A stretch of 64,000 nucleotides of DNA, taken from positions 62,001 to 126,000 of the forward strand of contig CP107217.1 in assembly GCA_025757745.1 (NCBI GenBank). Reading direction: 5' to 3'. Origin of the DNA: Coriobacteriaceae bacterium. GTDB lineage: Bacteria > Actinomycetota > Coriobacteriia > Coriobacteriales > Coriobacteriaceae. Shown here one piece after another: positions 16,340 through 24,553 of the stretch (its first letter is position 1; the number at the start of each line of letters is the position of its first letter). The notes below the pieces were generated by a model. The model was not told the DNA's origin and ran no database searches. It saw only the letters and a program-made list of their open reading frames with translations. The position numbers and the translations under genes are program-made.

Positions 16340-17731
16340 ATGGCATATGACGATAGGGAGACGGGGCTGACGGTCGAGGACCGTGGCTCCAAGCTGGGTC
16401 TCCCCCAAAACCAAGATGCAGAGGCCAACGTACTGGCTGCTATGCTGCTATCGCCTGAGGTGGTCGAAGAGGCCCAGGTCGAGCTGCAGCCCGATGACTT
16501 CTACCGGCCTATTCATAAGACCATCTATACCGCGATGGTCGATATGTACAACAGCCGCATCCCCATCGACTCCATCTCGCTGATCGATTACCTGCGAAGC
16601 ATCAACAAGCTCGATGCCGTGGGCGGCGAGGCATACATTTTGGAGCTGATGGGTCAGACCCTGTCGCTCGTTAACTGGCAGCACCATGCCGCCATCGTTC
16701 GTCGCGACTCGATGCTGCGCGAGCTGATTGGCGCCACCAACGAGATCAACGCGCTGGCCTACAACGCCCCCACCGACACCAAAGAGGTCGTGGAGCTGGC
16801 CGAGAGCAAGCTGCTCAAGGTCACGGCGCGTGAGGTTAAGTCGAGCTACAAGACGCTGACCGAGTTTATGGTCGAGGCCTATAACGAGGCCGAGGAAGTG
16901 TGCAAGGCCGGCGGTCAGGCTGCAGGCGTGCCCACGGGCTTCCCGTCGCTCGACCGTATGCTCATGGGCTTCCGCGAGGGCCAGCTCATCATTATCGGCG
17001 CCCGTCCCGCCGTGGGTAAGACGTCGTTCGCCCTGAACTTGGCGCTCAATGCCGCCGCAGCGGGCTATACCGTCGGCTTCTTCTCGCTGGAGATGTCGGG
17101 CAAGGAAATTGCCCAGCGTCTGATTTGCGCCTATGCCATGATCTCGATCAGCGACTTCCGTACGGGCCGCATTAGTCCCGAGCAGTGGGCCAACATCAAT
17201 GAGGCCACGCAGACGCTGTCCAAGCTCGATATTCTGATTGACGATACGCCCGGCACCACGGTGACCGAGATTCGCGCCAAGAGCCGCCGCATGCTCCATA
17301 ACAAGGAGAAGGCCATCATCATCCTGGACTATTTGCAGCTGGTGAGTCCCCCGCCGGGACGTCGTTCCGAGAGCCGCACCGTCGAGGTCTCCGAGATGTC
17401 GCGTGGTCTGAAGATTATGGCCAAGGAGCTCAAGATTCCGCTGATCGCGTTGTCGCAGCTGTCGCGTCAGGTTGAATCCCGTACCGGCAAGCGCCCGCAG
17501 CTGTCCGACCTGCGTGAATCGGGCTCCATCGAGCAGGATGCCGATATCGTCATGTTCTTGGACCGATCCGCCGACGAGGCCGAGGCCTCGCGCGACGACC
17601 GACCCGACGAGGGCGTTACGCGTATCGTCGTGGCCAAGAACCGTTCGGGCCCGATTGGCGACGTCGACCTGATGTTCCTGCCGGCATCCACCAAGTTCTA
17701 TGAGCTTGATGGGGCGCATACCGAGGAGTAG
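16340..17731 (+). CDS. dnaB: Replicative DNA helicase DnaB
   Basis: 463 residues from ATG 16340, which has GAGG six bases upstream; an ATG four codons earlier is also in frame. The N-terminal domain begins at LPQNQDAEANVLAAMLLSP. The RecA-like motor has Walker A GARPAVGKTSFALNLAL (about residue 219), Walker B IIILDYLQLVSP, the loop SQLSRQVESRTGKRPQLSDLRESG, and the arginine region VVAKNRSGPIGDVDL. It is full length with no intein. It unwinds DNA ahead of the replisome and in this lineage is probably handled by the DciA-like protein at 1653. purA follows after 91 bases. Confidence 0.97.
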   Translation: MAYDDRETGLTVEDRGSKLGLPQNQDAEANVLAAMLLSPEVVEEAQVELQPDDFYRPIHKTIYTAMVDMYNSRIPIDSISLIDYLRSINKLDAVGGEAYILELMGQTLSLVNWQHHAAIVRRDSMLRELIGATNEINALAYNAPTDTKEVVELAESKLLKVTAREVKSSYKTLTEFMVEAYNEAEEVCKAGGQAAGVPTGFPSLDRMLMGFREGQLIIIGARPAVGKTSFALNLALNAAAAGYTVGFFSLEMSGKEIAQRLICAYAMISISDFRTGRISPEQWANINEATQTLSKLDILIDDTPGTTVTEIRAKSRRMLHNKEKAIIILDYLQLVSPPPGRRSESRTVEVSEMSRGLKIMAKELKIPLIALSQLSRQVESRTGKRPQLSDLRESGSIEQDADIVMFLDRSADEAEASRDDRPDEGVTRIVVAKNRSGPIGDVDLMFLPASTKFYELDGAHTEE

Positions 17732-17822
17732 GACAGGCGCCCGTTGCACGGGTATACTGGGAATGTTTTGTGCTTCTGCGCACTTGCGGTGTGCGGACAG
17801 TCCATGAATGTGAGGAGTAAAC

Positions 17823-19109
17823 ATGCCGTCAACCGTTTTGGTCGGTGCCCAGTGGGGCGATGAGGGCAAGGGTAAGATCTGCGACCTGGTCGCCGGCGAC
17901 TTTGATGCCGTCGTGCGCTATTCGGGCGGCAACAACGCCGGCCACACCATCGTCGTCAACGGCAAGAAGTACGGCCTGCACCAGGTGCCCTCCGGCATCA
18001 TGTATTCCGACCACGTGTCGGTGATCGGTAACGGCTGCGTCGTCAACCCCAAGGTCGTCCTTGAGGAGATCGACATGTTCGAGGCCGACGGCATCACCAC
18101 CAAGAATCTCAAGATCAGCGGCAACGCGCATGTCATCATGCCGTACCACATCGATCTGGATGGCGCCTTTGAGCAGAAGCTCGGCAAGAAGAACATCGGT
18201 ACCACTAAGCGCGGCATCGGTCCGTGCTACCAGGACAAGATGGCCCGTATTGGCCTGCGTATGCAGGACATGCTGGATGAGGCGCTGTTCCGCGATAAGC
18301 TGGAGACCGCTCTTGCCCGCGTGAACCCCGAGCTAGAGCTCATCTACAACCTGCCCACCTACACCGTGGATCAGATTTGCGATGAGTACCTGCCCATGGC
18401 CGAGCGCCTGCGCCCCTACATCACCGAGACGAGCCTGCTGCTCAACAACATGATCGATGAGGGCAAGGATTTGCTGTTTGAGGGCGCCCAGGCGACGCTG
18501 CTCGACATCGATCACGGCACCTATCCGTACGTGACGTCTTCTAACTGCACCGCCGGCGGCGCCATTACCGGTTCCGGCGTCGGCATGAAGAACGTCGACC
18601 GCGTGCTGGGCGTCATGAAGGCCTATATCACCCGCGTCGGTTCGGGCCCCATGCCCACCGAGCTTTCCTATGAGTCCGAGGCCGGCCACACGCTGACCGA
18701 GGAGGGCTACGAGTACGGCGTGACCACCGGTCGCCGTCGTCGCTGCGGCTGGTTTGACGGCCCTATCGCCAACTATGCCTCACGCGTCAACGGCCTCACC
18801 GACATCGCTGTGACCAAGCTCGACGTGCTTTCGGCCTTCGACACCATTAAGGTGTGCGTTGCCTATGACGTCGACGGCGAGCGCTACACGAGCGTGCCCG
18901 AGCACCAGGTGCGTTTTGAGCATGCCAAGCCCGTCTACGAGGAGCTCCCTGGCTGGAAGTGCGACATCACCGGCTGCCGCAGCTTTGATGAGCTGCCGCA
19001 GGAGGCTCAGGACTACGTGGCGTTTATCGAGGATCTGGCACACACCCGCGTGACGTTCATCGGCGTTGGCGCCGGTCGCGAGCAGATCATCAACCGATTC
19101 TGGAAGTAA
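17823..19109 (+). CDS. purA: Adenylosuccinate synthetase
   Basis: Makes adenylosuccinate from IMP, aspartate and GTP, the first committed step to AMP. The 428 residues are full length. Visible motifs include VGAQWGDEGKGKICDLVA (the P-loop-like GTP site with the catalytic Asp), the NNAGHTIVVNGKK switch, TTKRGIGPCYQDK, LFEGAQATLLDIDHGTYPYV and TTGRRRRCGWFD. The start is ATG 17823 behind GTGAGGAGTAAAC. It lies between dnaB and purD but is separated from purD by a hairpin, so joint transcription with purD is uncertain. Confidence 0.98.
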   Translation: MPSTVLVGAQWGDEGKGKICDLVAGDFDAVVRYSGGNNAGHTIVVNGKKYGLHQVPSGIMYSDHVSVIGNGCVVNPKVVLEEIDMFEADGITTKNLKISGNAHVIMPYHIDLDGAFEQKLGKKNIGTTKRGIGPCYQDKMARIGLRMQDMLDEALFRDKLETALARVNPELELIYNLPTYTVDQICDEYLPMAERLRPYITETSLLLNNMIDEGKDLLFEGAQATLLDIDHGTYPYVTSSNCTAGGAITGSGVGMKNVDRVLGVMKAYITRVGSGPMPTELSYESEAGHTLTEEGYEYGVTTGRRRRCGWFDGPIANYASRVNGLTDIAVTKLDVLSAFDTIKVCVAYDVDGERYTSVPEHQVRFEHAKPVYEELPGWKCDITGCRSFDELPQEAQDYVAFIEDLAHTRVTFIGVGAGREQIINRFWK

Positions 19110-19131
19110 TCGGCGTTATTTGGTTATTGCG

Positions 19132-19178
19132 ATATACCCCTTCGCAGCCCGGATGGGCGGCCGAGGGGTATATTTGCT
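19132..19178 (+). terminator. Terminator after purA
   Basis: ATATACCCCT pairs with AGGGGTATAT (10 bp) around a loop that holds a second small GCCC/GGGC hairpin. A weak T run follows. Confidence 0.65.
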
Positions 19179-19229
19179 TGTAATGGGTCCGCTTGGTTGG
19201 CGGGCCGGTAATCCATAGAGGAGGCACCC

Positions 19230-20534
19230 TTGAAGGCGGACACTCAAACCATCGACATCCTGTTGTTGGGCAGCGGCGGCCGCGAGCATGCTCTGGCAGC
19301 CAAGCTCGCAGCATCACCGCGCGCCGGCAAGCTCTACATCGCGCCGGGTAACGGCGGCACCGCGAGCTGCGGCGAGAATGTGGTTCTCGACGATTGCGAT
19401 CCTGCGGCCGTGGCGGCGTTTGCCCAGAGCCATGGATGCGGACTCGTGGTGATTGGCCCCGAGGCTCCGCTCGTGGCAGGCGTTGCCGACGCCGTTCGCG
19501 CGGCGGGTATCCCGTGCTTTGGCCCGGGTGCCGAGGGTGCCCAGATGGAGGGCTCCAAGCTGTTCTCCAAGCAGCTCATGGAGCGTGCGAACATTCCGAC
19601 GGCCGCCTATGGCTCGTTTACCGATGAGGCCTCGGCTCTCGCCTACGTGCGCGAGCAGGGCGCTCCGCTGGTCGTGAAGGCTGACGGCCTTGCCGCCGGC
19701 AAGGGCGTTATTGTGGCAACCGAGCTTTCGCAGGCCGAAGAGGCTGTGCGGGAGTGCTTTGGCGGCACCTTTGGGGATGCCGGCAACACGGTGGTTATCG
19801 AGGAGATGCTCGTTGGCCCCGAGTGCTCGCTGCTGGCCTTTACCGACGGCAAGACCGTTCGTCCTATGGCTACCTCGCAGGACCACAAGCGCGCGCTCGA
19901 GGGCGACAAGGGCCCCAACACGGGCGGCATGGGCGTCTACAGCCCGGTGCCTATCGTGACCGACGAGGAGCACGCCACCATGGTGAAGGTCATGGAGCAG
20001 ACCGTGGCAGAGCTCGCCGCCGAGGGCATCGACTACCGCGGCTGCCTGTACGGCGGCTTTATGCTTACCCCCGCCGGTCCCAAGGTGCTGGAGTTCAATG
20101 CCCGCTTTGGCGATCCCGAGACGCAGGTCGTGCTGCCGCGTCTTAAGAACGACCTGGTCGAGGTCATGCTTGCCTGTGCCAACTGCGAGCTCGATCAGGT
20201 TGAGCTCGATTGGCGTGACGAGTGGGCCGTGGCCGTTGTCCTGACGAGTGCGGGCTATCCCGGCAGCTATGAGAAGGGCAAGGTCATCACCGGCATCGAG
20301 GATGCCGAGGCCATGGAGAATGTGACGGTGTACCACGCCGGCACCGCTGTGGTGGATGGCAAGCTCGTGACCAACGGCGGTCGCGTACTCGCCGTGACCG
20401 CGCTGGGCGACACGTTCGAGAACGCTCGCGACCTTGCCTACGAGGCCTGCGAGAAGATTGATTTTGAGGGCAAGACCCTGCGCCACGACATTGGCCTGCG
20501 TGCGCTGCGCGGCCGCGACGCCTGGGATGCCTAA
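19230..20534 (+). CDS. purD: Phosphoribosylamine-glycine ligase (GARS)
   Basis: Joins glycine to phosphoribosylamine, the second step of de novo purine synthesis. 434 residues from a TTG start with GAGGAGGCACC upstream; no ATG lies near. The ATP-grasp fold is complete: N-terminal ILLLGSGGREHALAAKLA, FGPGAEGAQMEGSKLFSKQ, VVKADGLAAGKGVIVA, the QDHKRALEGDKGPNTGGMG loop, and EFNARFGDPETQVVLPRL for metal and ATP binding. It is a single-domain PurD, not fused to PurM/PurN, which are separate genes at 42422 and 43515. A NUDIX gene follows after 21 bases. Confidence 0.98.
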   Translation: MKADTQTIDILLLGSGGREHALAAKLAASPRAGKLYIAPGNGGTASCGENVVLDDCDPAAVAAFAQSHGCGLVVIGPEAPLVAGVADAVRAAGIPCFGPGAEGAQMEGSKLFSKQLMERANIPTAAYGSFTDEASALAYVREQGAPLVVKADGLAAGKGVIVATELSQAEEAVRECFGGTFGDAGNTVVIEEMLVGPECSLLAFTDGKTVRPMATSQDHKRALEGDKGPNTGGMGVYSPVPIVTDEEHATMVKVMEQTVAELAAEGIDYRGCLYGGFMLTPAGPKVLEFNARFGDPETQVVLPRLKNDLVEVMLACANCELDQVELDWRDEWAVAVVLTSAGYPGSYEKGKVITGIEDAEAMENVTVYHAGTAVVDGKLVTNGGRVLAVTALGDTFENARDLAYEACEKIDFEGKTLRHDIGLRALRGRDAWDA

Positions 20535-20555
20535 AATCCGAGAGGAATGAGACGG

Positions 20556-21251
20556 ATGGACGATAAGAACGAAGAGCTCGTGGACGCGCAGATCGTCGAG
20601 GAAGACGGCCACGCGTACGGACACGCAGAGGGCGAGCCGGGCGGCGAGGTTGCCGACGAGCCGGTGCTGGTGCTGGGCGACGACGACCCGCATGACGCCC
20701 TGCTGCACGAGAAGATTCTTTCGGAGGAGTGCGCCTGGAAGGGCAAGATCCTCGACGTCCACCGTCTTGAGGTCGAGCTGCCCAACGGTCGCCGCAGTGC
20801 CCGCGATATCGTTCGCCATCCGGGTGCGGCGGCCGTTGTGGCACTGACCGAGAGTGGCAAGATCGTGCTGGTGCGTCAGTACCGCACCGCCATCGACCGC
20901 GTGACGGTCGAGATTCCCGCCGGCAAGCTCGATCCGGGCGAGGACCCGCTCGATTGCGCCAAGCGCGAGCTGCACGAGGAGACGGGCTTTAAGGCCGGCC
21001 GCATTCGCTTTTTGACGTCGATTGTCACGACCTGCGGTTTTTGCGACGAGATCATTCACATCTACCTGGCTACCAAGCTCGAGTTTGATGCGCCCGATCC
21101 CGACGATGACGAGTTTGTCAACGTTGACCTGGTACCGCTGCACGAGCTGATCGACGCCGTGCTCGACGGCAAGATTGAAGACGCCAAGACCGTCGTGGGC
21201 GCGCTCGCCTGCGACAGCATTGCTCATCGTTTGGGTGGAGCGGAGCTTTAA
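20556..21251 (+). CDS. NUDIX hydrolase, ADP-ribose pyrophosphatase type
   Basis: 231 residues from ATG 20556 (AGAGGA nine bases upstream; ATG 20547 is too close to the site). The first 45 residues are an acidic arm. The NUDIX box GEDPLDCAKRELHEETGF starts at Gly128 and has all catalytic glutamates. Upstream REELxREY-like features (ARDIVRHPGAAAVVALTESGKIVLVRQYR) are those of ADP-ribose pyrophosphatases, which split ADP-ribose into AMP and ribose phosphate. It is co-directional and close to purD. Its stop is followed after one base by the structured repeat 21253-21398. Confidence 0.85.
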   Translation: MDDKNEELVDAQIVEEDGHAYGHAEGEPGGEVADEPVLVLGDDDPHDALLHEKILSEECAWKGKILDVHRLEVELPNGRRSARDIVRHPGAAAVVALTESGKIVLVRQYRTAIDRVTVEIPAGKLDPGEDPLDCAKRELHEETGFKAGRIRFLTSIVTTCGFCDEIIHIYLATKLEFDAPDPDDDEFVNVDLVPLHELIDAVLDGKIEDAKTVVGALACDSIAHRLGGAEL

Positions 21252-21252
21252 G

Positions 21253-21398
21253 TTACGCGGTTTTACCAAACCGCGTAACGAGTCGACGCTGCAAACGCCC
21301 CTAAGCGGCAATCTGCCTTTCAATCGTCGCTCGCGTACCGAAGTACGCGTCGCTCCTCTTTCAAGGCACCTTGCTCGCTTAGGGACGTTTTCGCTGAC
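21253..21398 (+). repeat. Structured element, copy A, directly behind a stop codon
   Basis: P1 is an 11-bp hairpin (21253-21278, TTACGCGGTTT with loop TACC). P2 pairs CGCCCCTAAGCG (21296-21307) with CGCTTAGGGACG (21376-21387). P3 pairs TGCCTT (21314-21319) with AAGGCA (21363-21368). P4 is a tip hairpin, CGCGTAC-CGAA-GTACGCG (21332-21349). Flanking blocks TCGACGCTGCAAA, GCAATCTG, CACCTTGCTCGC and TTTTCGCTGAC are shared with copy B at 47675, but the helices differ by compensating changes. It begins one base after the NUDIX stop. Confidence 0.85.
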
Positions 21399-21498
21399 GC
21401 TGCCAGATCATTGGCGTTATGCTTGTTGGAACGCTTTGTTTTCAGCCCGAACGGTTCAACCAGATTTCTCACGCTATTTATTTATCCCCGAGGACTGC

Positions 21499-23271
21499 AT
21501 GTTTAGAAGGTTTTTGTCTTATTACAAGCCCCAGATGGGGCTTTTTGTTGCTGATACTCTTTGTGCTCTGGTGCTTGCCGCCATTGACCTGGCGTTCCCC
21601 ATTATCTTGCGCAATCTGACCGGCGGGCTCTTTACTCAGGGTCAGGCTGCTATTATGCAGGCGCTCGGTATGATCGCGGTGGGACTGGTGCTGATGTATG
21701 TCATCCGCTGCGCCTGCCGCTATTTTGTGAGCTATTGGGGTCATGTGATGGGCGCGCGCATGGAGTCCAAAATGCGCGAGGACCTGTTCGATCAGTACGA
21801 ACGGTTTAGCTTTGCGTACTTTGATCGCAACAGCTCGGGCGACATGATGAGCCGCGTGGTCAATGACCTGTTCGATATCTGCGAGGCGGCGCACCACGTG
21901 CCCGAATGGATCATTATCTGCGGTATCGAGATCATCGGCTCGTTTGTGATTCTGTTTACCATCGCGCCGGTGCTCGCACTCGCCATGGCTGTGGTGACGG
22001 TGGTGTTCGCGGTCATTATGTTTTGGCAGAATATGCGCATGCGCGAGGTCTTTAGCGATAACCGCAAAAAGATTAGCGGCATCAACGCGCAGCTGCAGGA
22101 TTCGCTGGCGGGCATGCGTGTGGTCAAGAGCTTTGCCAATGAGCAGACCGAGCGCTCTAAGTTTCGCGCCTCGAACAATCGCTACCTTTCGTCCAAGGAG
22201 AACATGTATCACGCCATGGGCGTCTATACCGCGACGTATGGCCTGCTCTCGGGAGTGCTTTATGTGATCGTGGTGCTGCTGGGCGGTTGGCTCGTTGCCC
22301 AGGGTCAGCTGCAGGCGGTCGATATGGCAACCTTCGCACTCTACATTTCGCTGTTCTGCACGCCGCTCGAGACGCTCGTCAATTCGGCTGAGACGTATCA
22401 GAAAGCCATCGCCGGCTTTAAGCGCATGGATGAGGTGCTCTCGACTGTCCCCGATATTCAGGATAAGCCGGGTGCTGCGGATCTGCAGGTGGCGGCTGGT
22501 GCTGTGGAGTACCGCGACGTGTGCTTTAGCTACGAGGATGTTGAATTGGCCGAGCGCGGCGCCGACGGACGCCCTGTTATCGACCACATGGACCTGTCCA
22601 TCAAGCCCGGTCAGACCATCGCTTTGGTTGGCCCCTCGGGCGGCGGCAAATCGACGACTTGTTCGCTGTTGCCGCGCTTTTACGACGTTGCCGCCGGCTC
22701 CATTAGCATCGACGGCCAGGATGTGCGCGACGTGACGCAGCATAGTCTGCGCCGTGCCATCGGCCTGGTGCAGCAAGATGTGTACCTGTTTGATGGAACG
22801 ATCGGCGAGAACATCGCCTACGGCAAGCCGGGCGCCACGGCAGAAGAGATCGCCGAAGCGGCCCGCCGCGCCAATATTGATACCTTTATCGAATCGCTTC
22901 CGCAAGGCTACGACACCGTGGTGGGCGAGCGCGGCAGCCGTCTTTCGGGTGGTCAAAAGCAGCGCGTCGCCATCGCGCGCGTTTTTCTCAAGAATCCCAA
23001 GATCCTTATTTTGGATGAGGCGACGAGTGCCCTGGATAACGAGAGCGAGGAAGCGGTGCAGGAGTCGCTCGAAGAGCTGGCACGCGGCCGTACCACGATC
23101 ATCATCGCCCACCGTCTCTCGACTATTAAGCATGCTGACGAGATTGCGACCGTTGAGCATGGTCGCGTTGTGGAACGTGGCACGCACGAGGAGCTTCTCG
23201 CCCGTGGCGGCACCTATGCCCGTTACTATCGAATGCAGTTCGAAGGTGCGCGTGCGCACGAGCTCGACTGA
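21499..23271 (+). CDS. ABC exporter, fused membrane and ATPase domains
   Basis: 590 residues from ATG 21499 (weak site GAGGA); the frame is open far upstream, but that part crosses the repeat and is not coding. Six membrane helices fill residues 15-320 (LFVADTLCALVLAAIDLAF, VGLVLMYVIRCACRYFVSYW, GLLSGVLYVIVVLLGGWLVA). The ATPase has Walker A GPSGGGKST near 378, signature LSGGQKQRVAIARV, Walker B ILILDEATSALD and the H-loop IIAHRLSTIKHAD. It is an MsbA/LmrA-like half transporter that should act as a homodimer; the substrate cannot be told from sequence. The following gene starts 19 bases later and is likely co-transcribed. Confidence 0.85.
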   Translation: MFRRFLSYYKPQMGLFVADTLCALVLAAIDLAFPIILRNLTGGLFTQGQAAIMQALGMIAVGLVLMYVIRCACRYFVSYWGHVMGARMESKMREDLFDQYERFSFAYFDRNSSGDMMSRVVNDLFDICEAAHHVPEWIIICGIEIIGSFVILFTIAPVLALAMAVVTVVFAVIMFWQNMRMREVFSDNRKKISGINAQLQDSLAGMRVVKSFANEQTERSKFRASNNRYLSSKENMYHAMGVYTATYGLLSGVLYVIVVLLGGWLVAQGQLQAVDMATFALYISLFCTPLETLVNSAETYQKAIAGFKRMDEVLSTVPDIQDKPGAADLQVAAGAVEYRDVCFSYEDVELAERGADGRPVIDHMDLSIKPGQTIALVGPSGGGKSTTCSLLPRFYDVAAGSISIDGQDVRDVTQHSLRRAIGLVQQDVYLFDGTIGENIAYGKPGATAEEIAEAARRANIDTFIESLPQGYDTVVGERGSRLSGGQKQRVAIARVFLKNPKILILDEATSALDNESEEAVQESLEELARGRTTIIIAHRLSTIKHADEIATVEHGRVVERGTHEELLARGGTYARYYRMQFEGARAHELD

Positions 23272-23290
23272 TTGATATGACAGGAAGATC

Positions 23291-24256
23291 ATGGCTGATA
23301 AGAACCCTTTGACTCCGGAAGAAGTGACGGAGTTATTCTCCGAAATCGATGCATCCGGCGTCTTGGATCCTACGCTCGCCAAAAAGCGCACCGAGCGCAT
23401 GCGCGAGAAAGAGGCCGCCGTCAAGCGCGGCGACAAGGCGACGCTGGCGCGGCTGCGCAGCGAGGATCGCGCGAGCCAGGCAAAACATATCGACCCGCTG
23501 TCCGAGGACGACCCTTCGGGCTCGCAGGTGAGCCATACCATTACGAAGACCGCCATGGCCGTGGTTATCGGCATTTTGGTGCTGATTGTTGGCATGCAGA
23601 TTGGCTACGGCGTGATGCGACGTCTGAATACCGCGAACCTTTCCGAAAGTGTTTCGGTGGATACCGTTTCGACCGCGCTCAAGGGTGGACTTGAATGGGG
23701 CAATGGCTTTACGCAGTTCCCGCTCGATTTTACCGTCGACGAGGCAGATGAGCGCACGGGCACGGTTGAGGTGACGGTGCTGGACACGTCTTCTGCCAAT
23801 GAGCTCGAGCTGCTGTCCAACGGTCAGATTCAGGCGGCGGCGCTCGCAACCAACGCCCTGCTCAACGACAAGATCGACCGTGTGGTGTATAACGTTCACG
23901 CCTATATCGACGAGGACAGCAGGATCCAGCATGATTCCTTCTTTGGCATGTTTCCTGCTCAGGGGCACCAAAGCGCCATCCTGACGTTCGTTTGGACCAA
24001 GAGCTCGTCCAACGCCACGAGTATCGACTGGAAGATGCGCATCGTAAGCATGGACGACACCATTGCCGAGCGCATTCAAAAACAGGTCAACTCGGTTTCA
24101 TCGCTGATCGAGGACCCGGTGGTGAGCCAGACCAAGATCACGGAGGAGCAGGCCGAGCGCGATCTTGAGCATCGTCTGCACGGTCGAGAGATCTTCCGCG
24201 GCGGAAAGCCCGATCGCACGCCGTCCGAGCTGCTGGAGCAGGACAAGCAAAAGTAG
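23291..24256 (+). CDS. Membrane-anchored protein of unknown function
   Basis: 321 residues with an N-terminal cytoplasmic arm of about 85 charged residues (KKRTERMREKEAAVKRGDKA). One membrane helix follows at about 90-112 (TAMAVVIGILVLIVGMQIGYGVM). The remaining 200 residues should be extracytoplasmic and have a mixed alpha/beta look (GTVEVTVLDTSSANELELLSNGQIQAAALATNALL). No signal peptidase site, repeat or known catalytic motif is seen. Its start 19 bases behind the ABC exporter suggests that it works with or is expressed with that transporter. I do not recognise a family. Confidence 0.65.
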   Translation: MADKNPLTPEEVTELFSEIDASGVLDPTLAKKRTERMREKEAAVKRGDKATLARLRSEDRASQAKHIDPLSEDDPSGSQVSHTITKTAMAVVIGILVLIVGMQIGYGVMRRLNTANLSESVSVDTVSTALKGGLEWGNGFTQFPLDFTVDEADERTGTVEVTVLDTSSANELELLSNGQIQAAALATNALLNDKIDRVVYNVHAYIDEDSRIQHDSFFGMFPAQGHQSAILTFVWTKSSSNATSIDWKMRIVSMDDTIAERIQKQVNSVSSLIEDPVVSQTKITEEQAERDLEHRLHGREIFRGGKPDRTPSELLEQDKQK

Positions 24257-24281
24257 TCCGCAGCCACATAGAACGATGCCA

Positions 24282-24318
24282 TCCCGCGTGAGCCGCAAGC
24301 CCACGCGGGATGATTTTT
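24282..24318 (+). terminator. Terminator after the ABC exporter operon
   Basis: ATCCCGCGTG pairs with CACGCGGGAT around an 11-base loop, followed by GATTTTT. Its end overlaps the long repeat at 24310. Confidence 0.8.
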
Positions 24319-24416
24319 CTGGGACGGGGATTAAAAAATCATTCTGTCATGTATGCAGTTGGCGACAAAGCCCTGCTCTCAGAATAATTTTTTAATCCCC
24401 GTCCCAGAAAAATCAT
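24310..24416. repeat. 37-bp inverted repeat, GGGAC type, copy 2
   Basis: Arms 24310-24346 and 24380-24416 match as reverse complements at 36 of 37 positions around a 33-base loop. The arms contain CTGGGACGGGGATTAAAAAA. It lies between the terminator of the preceding operon and the carA leader. Confidence 0.8.
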
Positions 24417-24553
24417 TATGCACAGGAAGTCATAATTATCATTTTGTAAACAATTCTATGTAATTAATGCCATGGGCGATGCTTGCGGTTAGAATACCGC
24501 GAGGCCTAACTACACACCTTTAAGCCGGTCCTGTGAGACCGGGAAGGAGAACT

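Noticed and set aside
16340..17731. Intein in dnaB (or in gyrA/gyrB)
   Set aside because: All three have normal uninterrupted motor and active-site motifs and no extra domain at the usual insertion points.
24533..24553. GTG 24533 as carA start
   Set aside because: ATG 24554 has GGAAGGAG at good spacing, and the 7 extra codons would lie across that site.
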